A stretch of 64,000 nucleotides of DNA from Lantana camara (GCA_037501455.1 CM074861.1:96573001-96637000), one strand, 5' to 3'; shown: positions 1-12,866, counted from the first letter of the stretch. Notes: a model not told the origin generated them from the sequence alone. A program made the numbers and translations.

Positions 1-262
1 CAGACCCTACAGACTCGAATGTTATAGGAATATCACTTGAGGGATTGTCAGGCAAGATTTGATGTCTATTTGAGTTATCATTGCTATCATTTGCAGCTGA
101 AATAGGTACAGAAACTTCTACACATTCTAATGAAGCAGAATCAAGACTCAATTTTTTGAGTGGTTCCTCAAGTTGAGATGACTCGGACCCTACAGACTCG
201 GATGTTATAGGAATATCACTTGAGGGATTGTCAGGCGAGATTTGATGTTTAATCGAGTTATC
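1..262 (-). repeat. In-frame repeated 26-residue module in the CCR4 linker
   Basis: A segment of about 79 bp at 1-79 recurs at 184-262 with few mismatches. The offset is 183 bp, exactly 61 codons, so the frame is kept. Both copies encode the block DNPSSDIPITxESVGS. The 183 bp unit may extend past the left edge. It lies in the Ser-rich linker between the nuclease motifs. Confidence 0.8.
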
Positions 263-2079
263 GGGGCCCTCTGATAATGCTTGTGAGTTTGATTCGACAT
301 ATTCTCTGACATCTGCTGTCTCAGAAAATACGGGGTTAGAACAGCTTCCCATAGGAGGGGAATTTGTGGAACCTTGTTCTGTTTTTTCATAATGAACTGC
401 AGAAACTTGAGAGGAACCTTCAGGAGCAGGTCCCCTACATTATGAATTAAGTATAACAACTTTAATGGGAGCCAATAAGACACCAAGAGAAAAATTATTC
501 AACCAGAAAAAAGACATATACCTAAACTCAGGCCTTGGCGGACGTATTTCAGCAGAGATTTGTCCAGAGACCTTATCTCGGGGCAGTTCTGATAGATCTA
601 GCTACAGTGAGATATTGAGAAAGTTTGAGTCATTAAAAGAGTGGGAAAAGGTAAACGCAATATGGAGGTGCTAAATACCTTTTGTTCTTTGAGAAAGTTG
701 TACATGGGACTCTGCTATTCAAACATCTAGTTAGATTCAAAAGATGCCACAGGAGGTAGATAAAATAATAAGATAGATTAAGATAACATTGACATTTACA
801 AACAAGCGAACAACCTCGGGTGTGCAGTTAAAGTCTCCACAGATAACCACAGGAGCATCATCCCAAAGCTTAGAAGTGGAATGTGCCTTTTCCAGAAGTG
901 TCCTGATCTGGCAGGCAATAATCAAAATCCAAGAATATGAGAACACTGACATGCATTATAAGATGATTCAAATATTTCATAAACCACAGTTCAAGTGACA
1001 TATTTTTCACCAACATGTGCAGGACTGATGTATATTTAGCCAACCAACAGTTATTAAGCATCACATATCTTAAGGATACAAAGGCAAATATTATGAACTT
1101 TGTCTCATATGAGGTATATAAAAGATCAAGCAGAATCACTTACAGATAGCATTTATACCTGTCCAAGCTTAATATCTCCTCTTTTCGGATTGAAAAGCAC
1201 ATGAATGTTGCAAACAATAACTCTGTTGGATCTTGCTGAGCTGCAAATGCAAAATTTGCCATCTTTATCAGAAGTCACCATCTCACCACACTTTTTTCTT
1301 GGTGGGGTGACGTTACGTGGAAATATCAGCAAGCATGTTAAACAAACGAAACAACTTGTTAACGGATAAAATCCGATATACACAAATTCAGCATCCCTAA
1401 AGAGAGTTAATGGCACATCTGCTTGGGTACACTGATAAATTAACATTTTACTTTTATCTTACAAACAAAAGTTTGAGGAAATCATAATCACATAAATACA
1501 AAAGGACGGAACATTACTTGCCTTGAAGACAGAGATGATGCCCCATCACTAATCTGCTCACTCAGAGACTGTTCAACAAGGAAAATTAACACTGATCAAT
1601 GAATAGCCATTACTGTGAGTCATGAACATCACATACATAAGAGTCTCCAGTAATGTTTACTAAAATTGATTTGACTTAAAAAAAAAAAAAAAGATAAATA
1701 CCTCAAACACACATATCTGGGCAACATTATCTCGAAGACCAAGCTTATTGTATTCAATAGATTCTTCATGCAGTAACTTGAATCTAAGACAAAATGAAAT
1801 TAATTAGAACTAACTCAAGGTTTGTTTCTTATGCTTCTATTTGAACGGGCCAAATGCAGAATACGAGATTATTCTCAGCATGCTAAGACCTAAAAAGTGC
1901 CTTTCCCAACTCTAGTGCTGTGGTTAAAGCACTCAAGTTGCAAGCTTGAACAACAATATTTTCCCAATCAAATTAATTAGTGGAGGTATTTTATTTCTCC
2001 GTCTGGAGCATAAACTTTAAAATGTGACCAAAAACAATAACATGCCAGCTCCCATTAAACAGAGTTCTATACTTTCACC

Positions 2080-2110
<31 letters not shown>

Positions 2111-5100
2111 AAGAAAAAATTAACAAAATCCTATAAAGTGATTTTATATGGTGACATCACAATCATCACATACTTCTCTTATCTATTATATAGTTCTGAT
2201 ATTCCCAAATTGCTTTGTGACCATTATGTTAAAGGAATGATATTCACATTGCTGATATTTAGCGATGCCACTGTGCAGTAAATAGAGAGAGATAGGCAAT
2301 CAAGACAATTGATGGGCATTACTGATACATGAGAATTCTGTCAACTATTCAAATAGACAGCACACAATAATATGGCTCAATATGGAAATTAGGTTTTTGG
2401 TTGCAAAACAAATACAAGCAAGCTTGACCCACTCTGTATATATTTAAATCCGCCTATTGCACCTATGGCATTATCAGTTTAAGTGGAAGACTACAGTTAA
2501 TCTAACCAAGCAAAGCATTGCACATAACAAAAAAGCAGGACTTAATAACCTATACAATGAAAATCAAATAACTCAACCTAATCCCCAAATAAAACCTGTA
2601 TAGCAGTTGACAAGCTAATTTCTTGAGCCTTAACATATGTTAAATGCTCGATAAACTGGTACATCCATTTCAAATGTTTGGAATAAATTGAAGTTCATAC
2701 CTTGAAACACGCCAGAATATGGCACAGCCATCTGCAGGATCACCAGTTCGCATCTAAGAACCAATAAAATGAGATTATCTATCTCCGTGAACATATCATA
2801 TTCGTCAAGCATTCTTACGAAGTGCTCTAGAATAAGAAATTAATTTAGAAAGTAGAGTTAGAACTATCTCAATTAACAAGGGCGTTACACCTATCAATCT
2901 GAAAAGGGAACTATAGAGAGAGAGAGAGAGTGGCCTCAGTAGTTGCTATACAGGATTTATTACTTTTCTAGTGCTTACCTTTGAGAATCTAGAAAAGAAC
3001 ATCAAAGAAGCACTGCAGCATACACTAAACTTTGGAGTTTGATTTGTAACACAAGGAAACAAATGCTGCAATTATTCACAAAGTTTTGATCTCTCAACAC
3101 TTTTCCACCTTAACTTGAAATACAAGCTCATCAATCGTTGTCACCAATTTTAATTTTTATTAACCTGAAATTAGTTATTCAATCACACCAGGAAAAAACT
3201 GGTAGACCATAATTTTAGGCGTCCATTAACCAACAGGTATGCATCATTTAACCAAAAACAGCTATAGACAAAACAATTAAATGGAATATTCCCAGATACC
3301 AGATCATAATACAAAAGCAACCAAGTATTATCCAATTAACCTTCCAAATCCCTTTGTATCCACGAGGCCTCAGTTCTTCCTCAATGTCTTGAAATCTGTC
3401 CACCTCCTGATAAATAATGAATATATAGAGCTAATTATTACAAAATACAAGTTATGGGGAACTGAAGCAAAAGCTAAAGAAATGTAATACTTTACTGTAT
3501 CTCGAAATTTTCTTAGTGCGTTTTTCCCACAATGACATAATGGGACAAATTAATATTGTTGCTGAGAAAGAAACGCACAGAGCAAAGAACAATATAGATG
3601 TTGGTCAAAGATAAAATGAGATCCGTAAACTAATACGCGAGACGAATCATGCAGGAGACATAGTTCCACCTTATTGTTGTACTAAATGCAGTATTCATAC
3701 ATAGAATTTGATATGAAAGATATTTTCATATATAACCCACATACACATTTTGCCTTTTAATGCAATTTAGTTTTTGTTGCCTCTTTCCTATCACTGTTTG
3801 ATATGAAAAGCTGGTTCTAGGACATCAGATGATACTGACTTGAAGAATGCAGAGAAACTAGAGAAAGAAAGCCACATATGAAGCCTACATGAGAAAGGCG
3901 ACATAACCTGAAAACATAAAATGTCAGCTGACCATAATCCAAGCTCAAAACTTATATTCCTCTTGCGCCAATTCCAGTCCATGATATAGCGAGGAATGTG
4001 AAAGTAAAGTTTATGCCAGTGATCCGTGGCCAAGTAGTCCGCAAGAATGTTATATGAGAGAATAGTGAAGCGCTCTGCACAGAGGTAATAAGAGCAACAA
4101 GGTTAACAGAGAGAAAATACAGGACATCCAAAATAGTAGAAACAAATAATAACATAGCAAAAAGACGGATTTATAGATGCATTAATGTGAATTCAAAACA
4201 TAACATGGAAGTCAAGTTTCTGAAGGTAGGCTGTTGTCTCAAATATCCAAGAAAAACGTTGAACCAAAAGTTTCTATTCCAAGTCCTGTATTTCGAAAAG
4301 CATCAATGAATTAACCCACATGACTTGATGAAAAAGCCGAAGAAACAACTTCATAACTAGAGAAGAGCTAGAAACTCTCATTTTAAAAACTTTTAATTCC
4401 AATTCTCAGAAAACCTCTTTGCAACTGAAGTTCTCTTTTTCCGCCAATCAAATTTACGAGGTCTAAGCTTTCTCTGTCCCAATTATGCAAGACATGGTCA
4501 ACCTTAACACAGCCCACTGCTGGCTCTCATTCCATGACATCACATCTCAGCTCTGGAAATGCTTCGCCATTTTTATTACACAACATCTTCATCTTGAACC
4601 AACAAGATGTCATTTCTTGCAGTTTGAAGATATATGCAAATAACAGGTACATGGGAATTACACATACCTCTTCAAACTGAACCAACCTCATCTTTATTCA
4701 AGCAATCAATATACATATATAACCACTTCATTTTGATAGTTCGCTAGTGATATCAAAATAACGCACATTGGTCAAAACTTGATCCACTAAACAGATACCC
4801 ATAGCACAGAGGGAGAATTGCACATTAAAGCTTTGAATCCAAAACGAACGAAATGCCCATATTTAGTATATCGTTACTCAAAGGAGTATTTTCAAGAAGT
4901 GCTAACCAATAGTTCAAGATAGTATCAAACCATGTTCCAAATAACTTTTCGGTTATCAACTAAAGCCTTTTATGCTATAAAACCTAAAAAGAAAAGCAAT
5001 GGACTAAGGAAGGAAGCAAAACATGACTGATTACCACAAGAAGGAGATGGCCCTGGTTTTGCACACTCCCATTCTCGATAGTCCGGAGGCTTTGGAGGTC

Positions 5101-5761
5101 TAGGTCTGAACTGCTGCTGCATTTGCGATGGTCTAAACTGATGCGGCATTTGCTGTGGTCTAAACTGCTGAGAATACCCAAAATCCGGCCGCACCTGCCG
5201 TGGCATATACGGGCGCGGCCCCCGCGGGCCAGGAAATTGTTGCATGACAGGAGGCCCGGGACGATACGGCTGCGACACAGGTCCACGGGATTGTGGACCC
5301 GCTGAATACATAGGTGGTGGAGGAACAGCCTTGTAATTGGGACGGAAACCGCGATTGGCGTCTTGCGCTGCACGAAAATGGGAGTCACCGGACACGAATT
5401 CCGCGTCGCCGCTCGCCGGACTACCTGAGGCTCTGTCCGAGTAGCCTCTCCTACCTTGTGGACGCCCTCCTCTAAACTGTAATCATGAAAACTGTCAGCT
5501 CCCTACTTGAATTATTGAAACTGAATTCTTAAAGTTCTCATTCGCGAGAAGTTCACTCGAATTAGAACGAGGAACTTCCTAATCTGAATTTGAACCCTTT
5601 CATTTGTCGATATAAAAAACTAAGCAAAACAAAGAAGAAAGCAGAAATGCGGCGAGGAATTTCAGTTGCCGCGTGTGTGATTGATTGTTCATTTAAATTC
5701 AAACTGAACTTGTGCATATTTGTTAGCTAATGCGATTGATTACATGGGGACGAGAAGCCAT
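1..5761 (-). CDS. CCR4-6: CCR4-type poly(A) deadenylase, CCR4 homolog 6-like (3' end beyond left edge)
   Basis: Endonuclease/exonuclease/phosphatase-fold 3'-5' exonuclease of the CCR4 group, expected to shorten mRNA poly(A) tails. Exons seen (minus strand, high to low): 5761-5744 (MASRPH, inferred start), 5476-5035 (Gly/Pro/Gln/Arg-rich N-terminus starting FRGGRPQGRRGYSD), 4074-3908 (FTILSYNILADYLATDHW), 3406-3341 (EVDRFQDIEEEL), 2753-2701 (MRTGDPADGCAIFWR), 1783-1702 (LGLRDNVAQICVFE), about 1570-1520, about 1242-1160 (VIVCNIHVLFNPKRGDIKLGQ region), about 917-811 (WDDAPVVICGDFNCTPE), about 716-681 (SPMYNFLKEQK), about 605-521 (LDLSELPRDKVSGQISAE) and 437-1. Catalytic motifs visible are the QE of the Mg-binding site and GDFN. 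The joins tested keep phase. The long acidic linker runs off the window, so the SDH motif near the C-terminus is not seen. The low-complexity N-terminus and the order of conserved blocks match Arabidopsis CCR4 homolog 6 rather than the LRR-bearing CCR4a/b. Confidence 0.9.
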
Positions 5762-6596
5762 TGCGGCGGCGGAGGTGGAACAATCTGCAGCGGCGGCGGC
5801 GGCGAGAGAACGGAAGGAAGAAGGTCGGCAATTCATTGAGCAGGGGGTCCAGCAGCCGACCCTGAAACTGAACTATGTTGCGTGTACATCCGCAATAAAT
5901 TTACGGAATTATCATTTCAACCCCCGTATTTTGACATTTTGCCTTTTTGAGCAACAAATTTAAAACTTGAAAATTTACATTTTTGGTCCATAATATTAGA
6001 TCATTCTAAATTTTAATCTCATTATTTTAATAATATACATATTTAGTCCCACAAGGTTTAAGTTGTTGGAATATTAGTCCATCCTTTAGTTAAAAGGTTG
6101 TAATTTAAGTATAAAAGAAGCTATAATATGCCTCATAACAAATAACCTAGGATGCACGAATGGAATATTAGTCCATCCTTTAGTTAAAAGGTTGTAATTT
6201 AAGTATAAAAGAAGCTATAATATGCTCATAACAAATAACCTATGATGCACGAATGGAATATTAGTCCATCCTTTAGTTAAAAGGTTGTAATACCGACACG
6301 ACAACATGAACATGAACACGACACAACACGAATATGACAACACGGATTTTTTCTTGAATTTCCCACGTGAACAGTATCGAACACAGTGTCCGATACGACA
6401 CAACACGACAAAATGATATTTTTAGAAATGTTTGTGCAGCATATCATATAACCAACTTTGCATCCAATACTGAACAGCAATTGCAATGTTATACAATGAG
6501 AAAAGCCTCTGTTACACAGCCAATGAATAACCAATGTTCATATCACAAAACTGGACAAAAGACTCAAAAAAGTTGAGTGTTTAACTCCAAGAACTA
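5762..6596. other. Intergenic region upstream of CCR4-6
   Basis: Contains the likely CCR4-6 promoter and 5' UTR (5762-5880 is rich in GGC/GCC triplets), an AT-rich stretch with short lines of the type 'ttttggtcc' seen in plant MITE-like repeats (5900-6060), a 94 bp tandem repeat, and a copy of a dispersed 'cacgacac' repeat (about 6290-6440). No supported gene. Confidence 0.6.
6066..6290. repeat. Tandem repeat, about 94 bp period, 2.4 copies
   Basis: Units start with tggaatattagtccatcc at 6066, 6161 and 6254. The first two are nearly identical over about 94 bp; the third stops after about 37 bp. It lies between CCR4-6 and NAA50 and has no coding signal. Confidence 0.85.
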
Positions 6597-8523
6597 TCAC
6601 TTGTTTGCTTGAGATTGGTTGATGAACTTGGTGACAACGTAGCAGTCTGGTGGTGTTATATTTGTATAGTAGTTGTGGATTGTTTCTGTGATTTCAAATC
6701 CGAATTTCTTGTAGAACTTGATGGCCTCGTCGTTGTTCGTCTGCACGTGCAAGTAGACCTCTCCAATATTCTGCTTCGAGCAAATATCGAGCACGTGATT
6801 CAGCAGCTTCGTGCCTACAACGTGGTTAAAGGATTTCATTATTTGTCGGGATAACATCAATATCTCTGTATATTCCTAATTTAACCGCAAAGGTAGAGAA
6901 TAAATTTTTAGGGACGATCACAATGACACACAATGAGGTTTGGCATAATTACACAAACTTTCCCCATGGTTTGAGAAGTTACATATACTTCTCCTGACAT
7001 ACTCTAAGATTTGATTTAACACTTGCTATTACAGCATCAATTTAAAGTTAAATATTGATCAATAACTAGGGCGTAACAGGATATTCATAAAAAAAAGGAA
7101 TGGATGGATGGATCTTGAATTTTTTATGTTAAAAGTAAATTCTTTGAGAGGGGAAGTTTTTGTAATTTCTCAAACCAGGTAAAGTTTGTGTAATTATACC
7201 AAACCTCAGGATATCATTGCAAGTATCCCAAGTTTTTATGAGAGAGAGAGACGAAGAAGATAAGCAGATTACGCACCAACACCAAGACCACGGTAAGGAG
7301 CCAAAACACCTAATGTCATTATGTATACGCGAATAGCGCCGCCTTCTTTCTTCTCGAGTCGGCAAGCAATGGCGCCGACGCAAATGTCACTGTAATAGGC
7401 TGAAAAGAAATAACATCCCATGCTTAGACATACATTCAGGATTTTTTCTTCCTTTTACGACAATAAAATTTCATTACATATAAGAACTGAAGATGTCAAG
7501 CACACAGTCAAGATCCATAAATAAGTACATCAGTGAGCAGACAATGGATAATTCCAGTTTCAATGGAAAAACCAATCGAGCATTCAATTGGCTTCCCTGT
7601 TGATGAAGATAATTTTTCAATATGGGCTTCTGAAAAGAAGCTCCTTGAATGATTTTACAATGACTTCATGACTTTTGAAGTCCAATCCGCAGATTCTAGT
7701 GAATGAATCATTTTAAACAGAGTTATGTGCACTCTGGCCACTATTTGGTTTCCTGTTTCTCTTTTTAACTTACAATTCATTTTATTTGTTGATTACCACT
7801 CGTTGCCAGGAGGCCCGTAAACATACCGGAAACATACCTCATTATGTTGATTACTTTAGAAATAATTCCAGCATGATTAACAGCTTTATGAACTAAACGA
7901 ATACAATAACACAATGCAAAGAGTTCACCATTTTGGCACTTCAAGGAAAACCTGGATTCAGGTATATTTTATACGGGGAGATGATATCTGTAATCCCTAC
8001 TGATCAAGAAGTCGAGAAAACATCAAAACAAATCCACATACCACACCTTTTAACATGAAATCATCAGAAGATCCAGAGTGATTAAAATCACAAACAAGCA
8101 CCTCCAAATCATCAGAACCCTAAAAGGAATCTTCCAAGAGATGAAAAGTCACTATTGATTTACTGCGAATAAGCCTACCTTCGCAATCAACACCAAAAAC
8201 AGAGCAAGCATATTATCTATCAATATTCTCCCTCCAATCACATCGCCCACAAAATCCAAAAACCACAACAATATAGCTAATTTCGCACCTCACAGAACAA
8301 CCACCACCCAGTTCAAAAATGGGAAAAGACAACAATAAAAAGAAACCCCAGATGAGAAAAACAGACCTAATTTGGTGAATTCGCCGGAGGCGAGAGCATC
8401 GGCATAATATTTGTCGTTGTATCGGACCGGGAATAGCGCAGTATTGAGCTTCTTCAATTGCATCAAATTCTTGTCCCTCACGCTATCCAGTGAAATCGAC
8501 ACTTCTCTCCCTCCTGCCCCCAT
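6597..8523 (-). CDS. NAA50: N-alpha-acetyltransferase 50 (NatE catalytic subunit), GNAT family
   Basis: GNAT-fold enzyme that transfers acetyl from acetyl-CoA to the N-terminal Met of nascent proteins at the ribosome, normally with NAA10/NAA15. Three exons: 8523-8367, 7399-7277 and 6814-6597; phases agree and give 165 residues, the usual plant NAA50 length. It starts MGAGGREVSISLDSVRDK. The conserved LFPVRYNDKYY stretch (about residues 30-40) and the acetyl-CoA binding loop YRGLGVG (R-x-x-G-x-G, mid-protein, at the exon 2/3 junction) are present, followed by YLHVQTNN and FYKKFGFE near the end. Intron 2 carries a MITE (6932-7206). The start codon is the only ATG that gives the conserved N-terminus. 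The 5' end faces the first monooxygenase gene with 453 bp between start codons. Confidence 0.95.
6932..7206. mobile_element. MITE-like inverted-repeat element in NAA50 intron 2
   Basis: About 275 bp with terminal inverted repeats of about 30 bp. The left end reads GAGGTTTGGCATAATTACAC and the right end is its inverse (attataccaaacctc) with one or two mismatches. A second inner inverted pair (about 6970-6990 with 7150-7165) is weaker. No clear target duplication found. The same termini occur in an ABCG intron (25018-25284) and, as one end, in intron 3 of the second monooxygenase gene (about 12290-12335). Confidence 0.7.
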
Positions 8524-8976
8524 ATTAGGTAACTAATCGCCTTCAATACAAAATTACTTAACCTGCATGTATGATACCAAAATCAGATTTATCTTCAAAT
8601 GCACTAAAACCATGATATACGCTTCATAGAGAGAGAGAATGGTTACACTGCGGCGGAAGAGAGCTGAGGAAGTTTAGCAGAGCGGCGGAGGAGATGGGTA
8701 ATGGAGGCTGCGCCGTGGGGTTGAGCTAACGTGAAATATATGCTTTTCGTATTTTACTAATATATATATATATCATTTAGTACAAGAAATTATATTTGCT
8801 AATATAATATGGTATTTCCTAAGAAACTAATATATAAAATAAAATAAAATAAGGAACTATAATAAGATATTACAAGGAAATCAAGATTCGAAAATAGAGA
8901 TAAAAGGAAATCAAGAAATTTTCGGAGTATAAATTTCAGACCTTTGAATTCAATTCAGCTAAGATTGAGGTGGGAG
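8524..8976. promoter_or_regulatory. Divergent promoter region between NAA50 and monooxygenase 1
   Basis: 453 bp between two oppositely directed start codons. It is AT-rich, with an (AT)n run at about 8760-8773 and TATA-like stretches (tatataaaataaaataaa near 8830). Any elements must serve both genes. No single TATA box can be assigned with confidence to either gene. Confidence 0.5.
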
Positions 8977-10661
8977 ATGGAGGAAGCGAAGGGGAAAGGG
9001 AAGGCAGTGGTGGTGGGCGGAAGCATAGCAGGTTTATCCTGCGCACACGCGCTGATTAGCGCCGGCTGGGAAGTGGTGGTGCTGGAGAAAACTTGCTCAC
9101 CTCCGGCGGGTTGCGCCACCGGCGCCGGACTAGGACTCGACCCTCTGGCGCAGAAGCTCATTCACTCGTGGCTCAGGCAGCCCCAGTTGCTGGAACTCAA
9201 CACCTTGCCACTCACCATTGATCAAGTAAGTGAACAAACTTGGAAATTGGAATTGATTGTAATTTTGATATCTCAGCTCTGTAATTTGTGCAAATTTGTT
9301 TAGATTATGTCATTTATGCCTGTGAATTCCAGCAAAATTCAAGTTGAAATGATTTCGGTATGTGTTTGGTAATTTAAGAACGAAGCAACGGATGGAGTCA
9401 AGAAAATCAACAGGATGCTGACAAGGGATGAGGACTTCAATTTTAGGGCCGCATACTGGTCTGATCTGCATAGCCTTCTATACAAGGAATTACCAGCAGG
9501 GATCATTCTATGGGGACGTATGTTCCTCTCCTTTTCCATTTCTGATGACAAAAATCGTGTGACAGTAAAGGCTAAAGCTTTAGAAACTGGTGATGTAGTT
9601 GAAGTTGTTGGTGATTTGCTTGTTGCAGCTGATGGTTGTCTCTCTTCGATACGTCAGATTTTCCTTCCCGACCTTAAATTGAGGTTTGTGTTGTAGAAGT
9701 TATGGATACCTTTGTTTTTCAGTTTGGTGAAAATTAGAAAAAAGCACTTGGGATTCTGATTTCTTGAAATAAGATATGAATTTTGTTAGATATTCAGGTT
9801 ATTGTGCATGGAGAGGGGTCCTTAGTTTCTCGGATGATGAAAATTCAGAAACCGTTGGAGGGCTTAAGAAGGCTTTCCCCAACCTTGGGAAATGCTTATA
9901 TTTTGACTTAGGAAAAGGAACTCACACTGTGTTTTATGAGCTTTTGAACAAAAGAGTCAATTGGATTTGGTACGTTAATCAGCCAGAGCCTCAGCTTAAG
10001 GTAATACTCAATAACTCTCAATTTTACATTTCTGAATATTATGGCCTGCGTCTTACTCCTCAAACATGCTGTTGATTCTTGTGTTTCTTGATATAAATTT
10101 TTTTATTAACACAAGTCTTGGATTTTCTTTGGATGGATGTATCAGGGAAACTCAGTAACCATGAAAGTGAGTGACGGCATGATAAAAAAGATGCATGATA
10201 AAGCAGAGAAGTTTTGGCTGCCTGAACTGGTAAAAGTGATGCAAGAAACAAAAGAACCTTTCTTGAATGTGATATACGACAGTGATCCTCTGAACCAGAT
10301 TGTGTGGGACAATGTGGTTTTAATTGGAGATGCTGCTCATCCAACAACCCCGCACGGTTTGAGAAGCACAAATATGTCCGTTTTAGATGCTGCAGTTCTG
10401 GGAAAATGTCTTGAGAAATGGGGAGTTGAGAGTCTAAATTCAGCTCTTGAAGAATATCAATCTACTCGGCTCCCAGTCATATCAAAGCAGGTATTGTTTT
10501 CTCGAAGATTAGGGCGCCTCAAGCAAGGCTTAGTCCTGCCTGACCGTGAGCCGTTTGATCCAATTATAGCTAGCCAAGAAGATTGTGAGGAGCTGCAGCA
10601 AAAGAAGATGCCTTTTTGTTACAAGATTCCTTCTATATTGAGTAACAGTATATTGTCCTGA
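8977..10661 (+). CDS. FAD-dependent monooxygenase, class A type (tandem copy 1)
   Basis: Single-component flavin monooxygenase of the FAD_binding_3 group; such enzymes hydroxylate small substrates with NAD(P)H and O2. Four exons (8977-9225, 9379-9683, 9790-10000, 10146-10661) with consistent phases give 426 residues. Residues 10-25 hold the Rossmann dinucleotide motif in the variant VVVGGSIAGLSCA (GxGxxG with GGS in place of GAG), followed by the acidic end of strand 2 (VVVLEK). Exon 4 carries the GD motif GDAAHPTTPHG that contacts the FAD ribityl chain. ATG 8977 is chosen over 8944 because it gives the shared family start seen also in copy 2 (MKEKGKAKAVVVGGS). No signal peptide or membrane segment, so probably cytosolic. 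The substrate cannot be read from the sequence. It resembles plant genes labelled FAD/NAD(P)-binding oxidoreductase (At5g11330 type). Confidence 0.9.
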
Positions 10662-11132
10662 ACCATATTTTTTTTTTGTATTTGTGCCTTTTTCTGCAAT
10701 ATGAAGTCGTTAATGTTATTCTGAACGATGGTGATGCGTTAATGCTGTGAGTTAAAGAAACAATAAGCTAGTAAGTTACTTAAATTCCTTATCAAATTTT
10801 AGAAATGGTATTTGATCCTGATTGATGGGGAATTATTCTAAGTTAAATGGACGTCTCAATCACTTAGGGAAAACAGTACAAATAATAATGCAATTACACC
10901 ATACAAAACGATGAATAATTCAAAAAGGTCAAGAATATCAGGATTTTAAAATGGTACAATTTGTCTGGTATCCCATGTTATCATGTTGCATATGTCTTCA
11001 ACACCATATATTTCTGTAAAACAATAGGAGCTGCTGTGTCATCTTCCACATATTGTTCTTGTTGCTTTTTAGCTTCAAAGGCTCTCAACCTAGTTTCAAG
11101 AAACACACACACACACACACAGGGCCACATAG
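10662..11132. other. Spacer between the tandem monooxygenase genes
   Basis: 471 bp, AT-rich, with no gene. It ends in an (AC)n microsatellite at 11101-11122, ten bases before the next start codon, so that simple repeat lies in the probable 5' UTR of copy 2. Confidence 0.6.
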
Positions 11133-12866
11133 ATGAAGGAAAAGGGGAAAGCAAAGGCAGTGGTTGTCGGGGGCAGTATAGCTGGGATTTCTTGTGCACA
11201 TGCCTTGATTGCAGCCGGTTGGGATGTGGTGGTGCTGGAGAAGACATCGTCTCCTCCAAATGCTTGTGCCACAGGAGCTGGAATCGGACTTGACTTGATT
11301 TCTGTGAAACTCATTGAATCATGGATCAGGCAACCGGAGCTCCTTCAACTTCTCACCTTGCCCATGACTATTGAACACGTAAGTGAAATGACTTGATTTG
11401 CTGGCAATTATTTAGTTAGTGCTTAGTTGATATTGAGAAGATTTAATTATAGGAACAAGCTACAGAAGCTGATAAGAGAATTACCAGGACATTGACCAGA
11501 GACGAGAGCTTCAATTTTAAAGCCATGCATTGGGCGGATCTTCATAGCCTTCTGTACAGATCTTTACCAATTGAGGTTGTTTTATGGGGGCATCTGTGTA
11601 CCTCCTTTAGCAGTTATAATGATAAAAAATCAGTTAAAGTGGTTGCTAAAGTGCTCCAAACTAATGAAACAGTCGAAATAGTTGGTGATTTGCTTGTTGC
11701 AGCTGATGGTTGTCTCTCTTCAGTACGTAAAGTTTTCCTGCCTGAATTTAAGCTTAGGTCTGTCTAACTTATTATATGCTTTTTTAGTTTCTTTGAATTT
11801 TCAAAATTTTTCTGTATTTTTATTGCTCAAAAAAGTTGAAGTGATACACCTTTGTATTGTGTATTGTAGGTATTCAGGCTATTGTGCTTGGAGAGGGGTC
11901 TTTGATTTTTCAGATAACAAGAACTCTGAAACCATACTGGCACTCAAGAATGCATATCCTGATCTTGGTAATTGTAATTATTTTGATATAGGGTCCGAGG
12001 GTCATTCCATCCTTTACGAGCTAATCAACCAAAGGATTAATTGGATTTGGTATCGTAACCAACCAGAGCCCGAATTTAAGGTATATACATGAATTTTGCA
12101 CTCCCATTCTTGATTCAGATGCAAGTACTATAGTATTGAACCTTACTTATGAAAATCACAAAGTTTTAACCCTCTGCAAAATGTAAAATAGTTACTGCTA
12201 TGTAAACCTTTCTCGTGCATGTATAGATAACGTTATCCAAAATTCTTGATAAATATTCTAATGGGAATAAGGCGTATTTGTAATTTTGAACCAAGAAGGG
12301 AAGTTTGTGTAATTATGCATAATTTCAGTGGAGGTCTATATAGTTAACTACTTTTTTGGCCTCAGGGGAACTCTGTTACCACGAAAGGCAGCAGCAACAT
12401 GATTGACGAGATGTATAAAGCCGCAGAGAAGCTCTGGCCTCCTGAACTGGTGAAGGTAATGCGAGAAACCAAAGATCCTTTCTTGAACGCCATATATGAC
12501 GGTGATCCACTGGATCGGGTGTATTGGGACAACGTAGTTTTGATTGGAGATGCCGCTCATCCCATAAGTCCCCATGGTGCAAGAAGCACAAACATGTCGG
12601 TACTTGATGCTGCTGTATTAGGGAAATGCCTCGAGAAATGGGGTGCAGAGAATCTTAGCTTGGCGCTCGAGGAATATCAGTCTATCAGGCTGCCTGTGGC
12701 AAAAGAACAGGTTTTGTTCTCCCGAAGAATGGGGCGTATAAAACAACGTTTGTACGTGCCTGATTTCGGGCTATTTGACCCCATGGAAGCAAGTCAGGAA
12801 GAAAGCAGAGTTCTGCTGCTTAGGAATATACCTTACTTCTCTGATATTCCATCCATTTTGATGTAA
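11133..12866 (+). CDS. FAD-dependent monooxygenase, class A type (tandem copy 2)
   Basis: Tandem duplicate of the preceding gene, with the same four-exon structure. Exons 2 and 3 have exactly the same lengths as in copy 1 (305 and 211 bp). Exons: 11133-11378, 11453-11757, 11870-12080 and 12366-12866, giving 420 residues. It keeps the Rossmann motif VVVGGSIAGISCA and the GD motif GDAAHPISPHG. Many substitutions relative to copy 1 (for example SFNFKAMHWADLHSLL against DFNFRAAYWSDLHSLL) and a different C-terminus (SDIPSILM) indicate an old duplication with both copies kept intact, not a fresh pseudogene. Intron 3 contains an end of the MITE family found in NAA50 intron 2. Substrate unknown. Confidence 0.9.
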
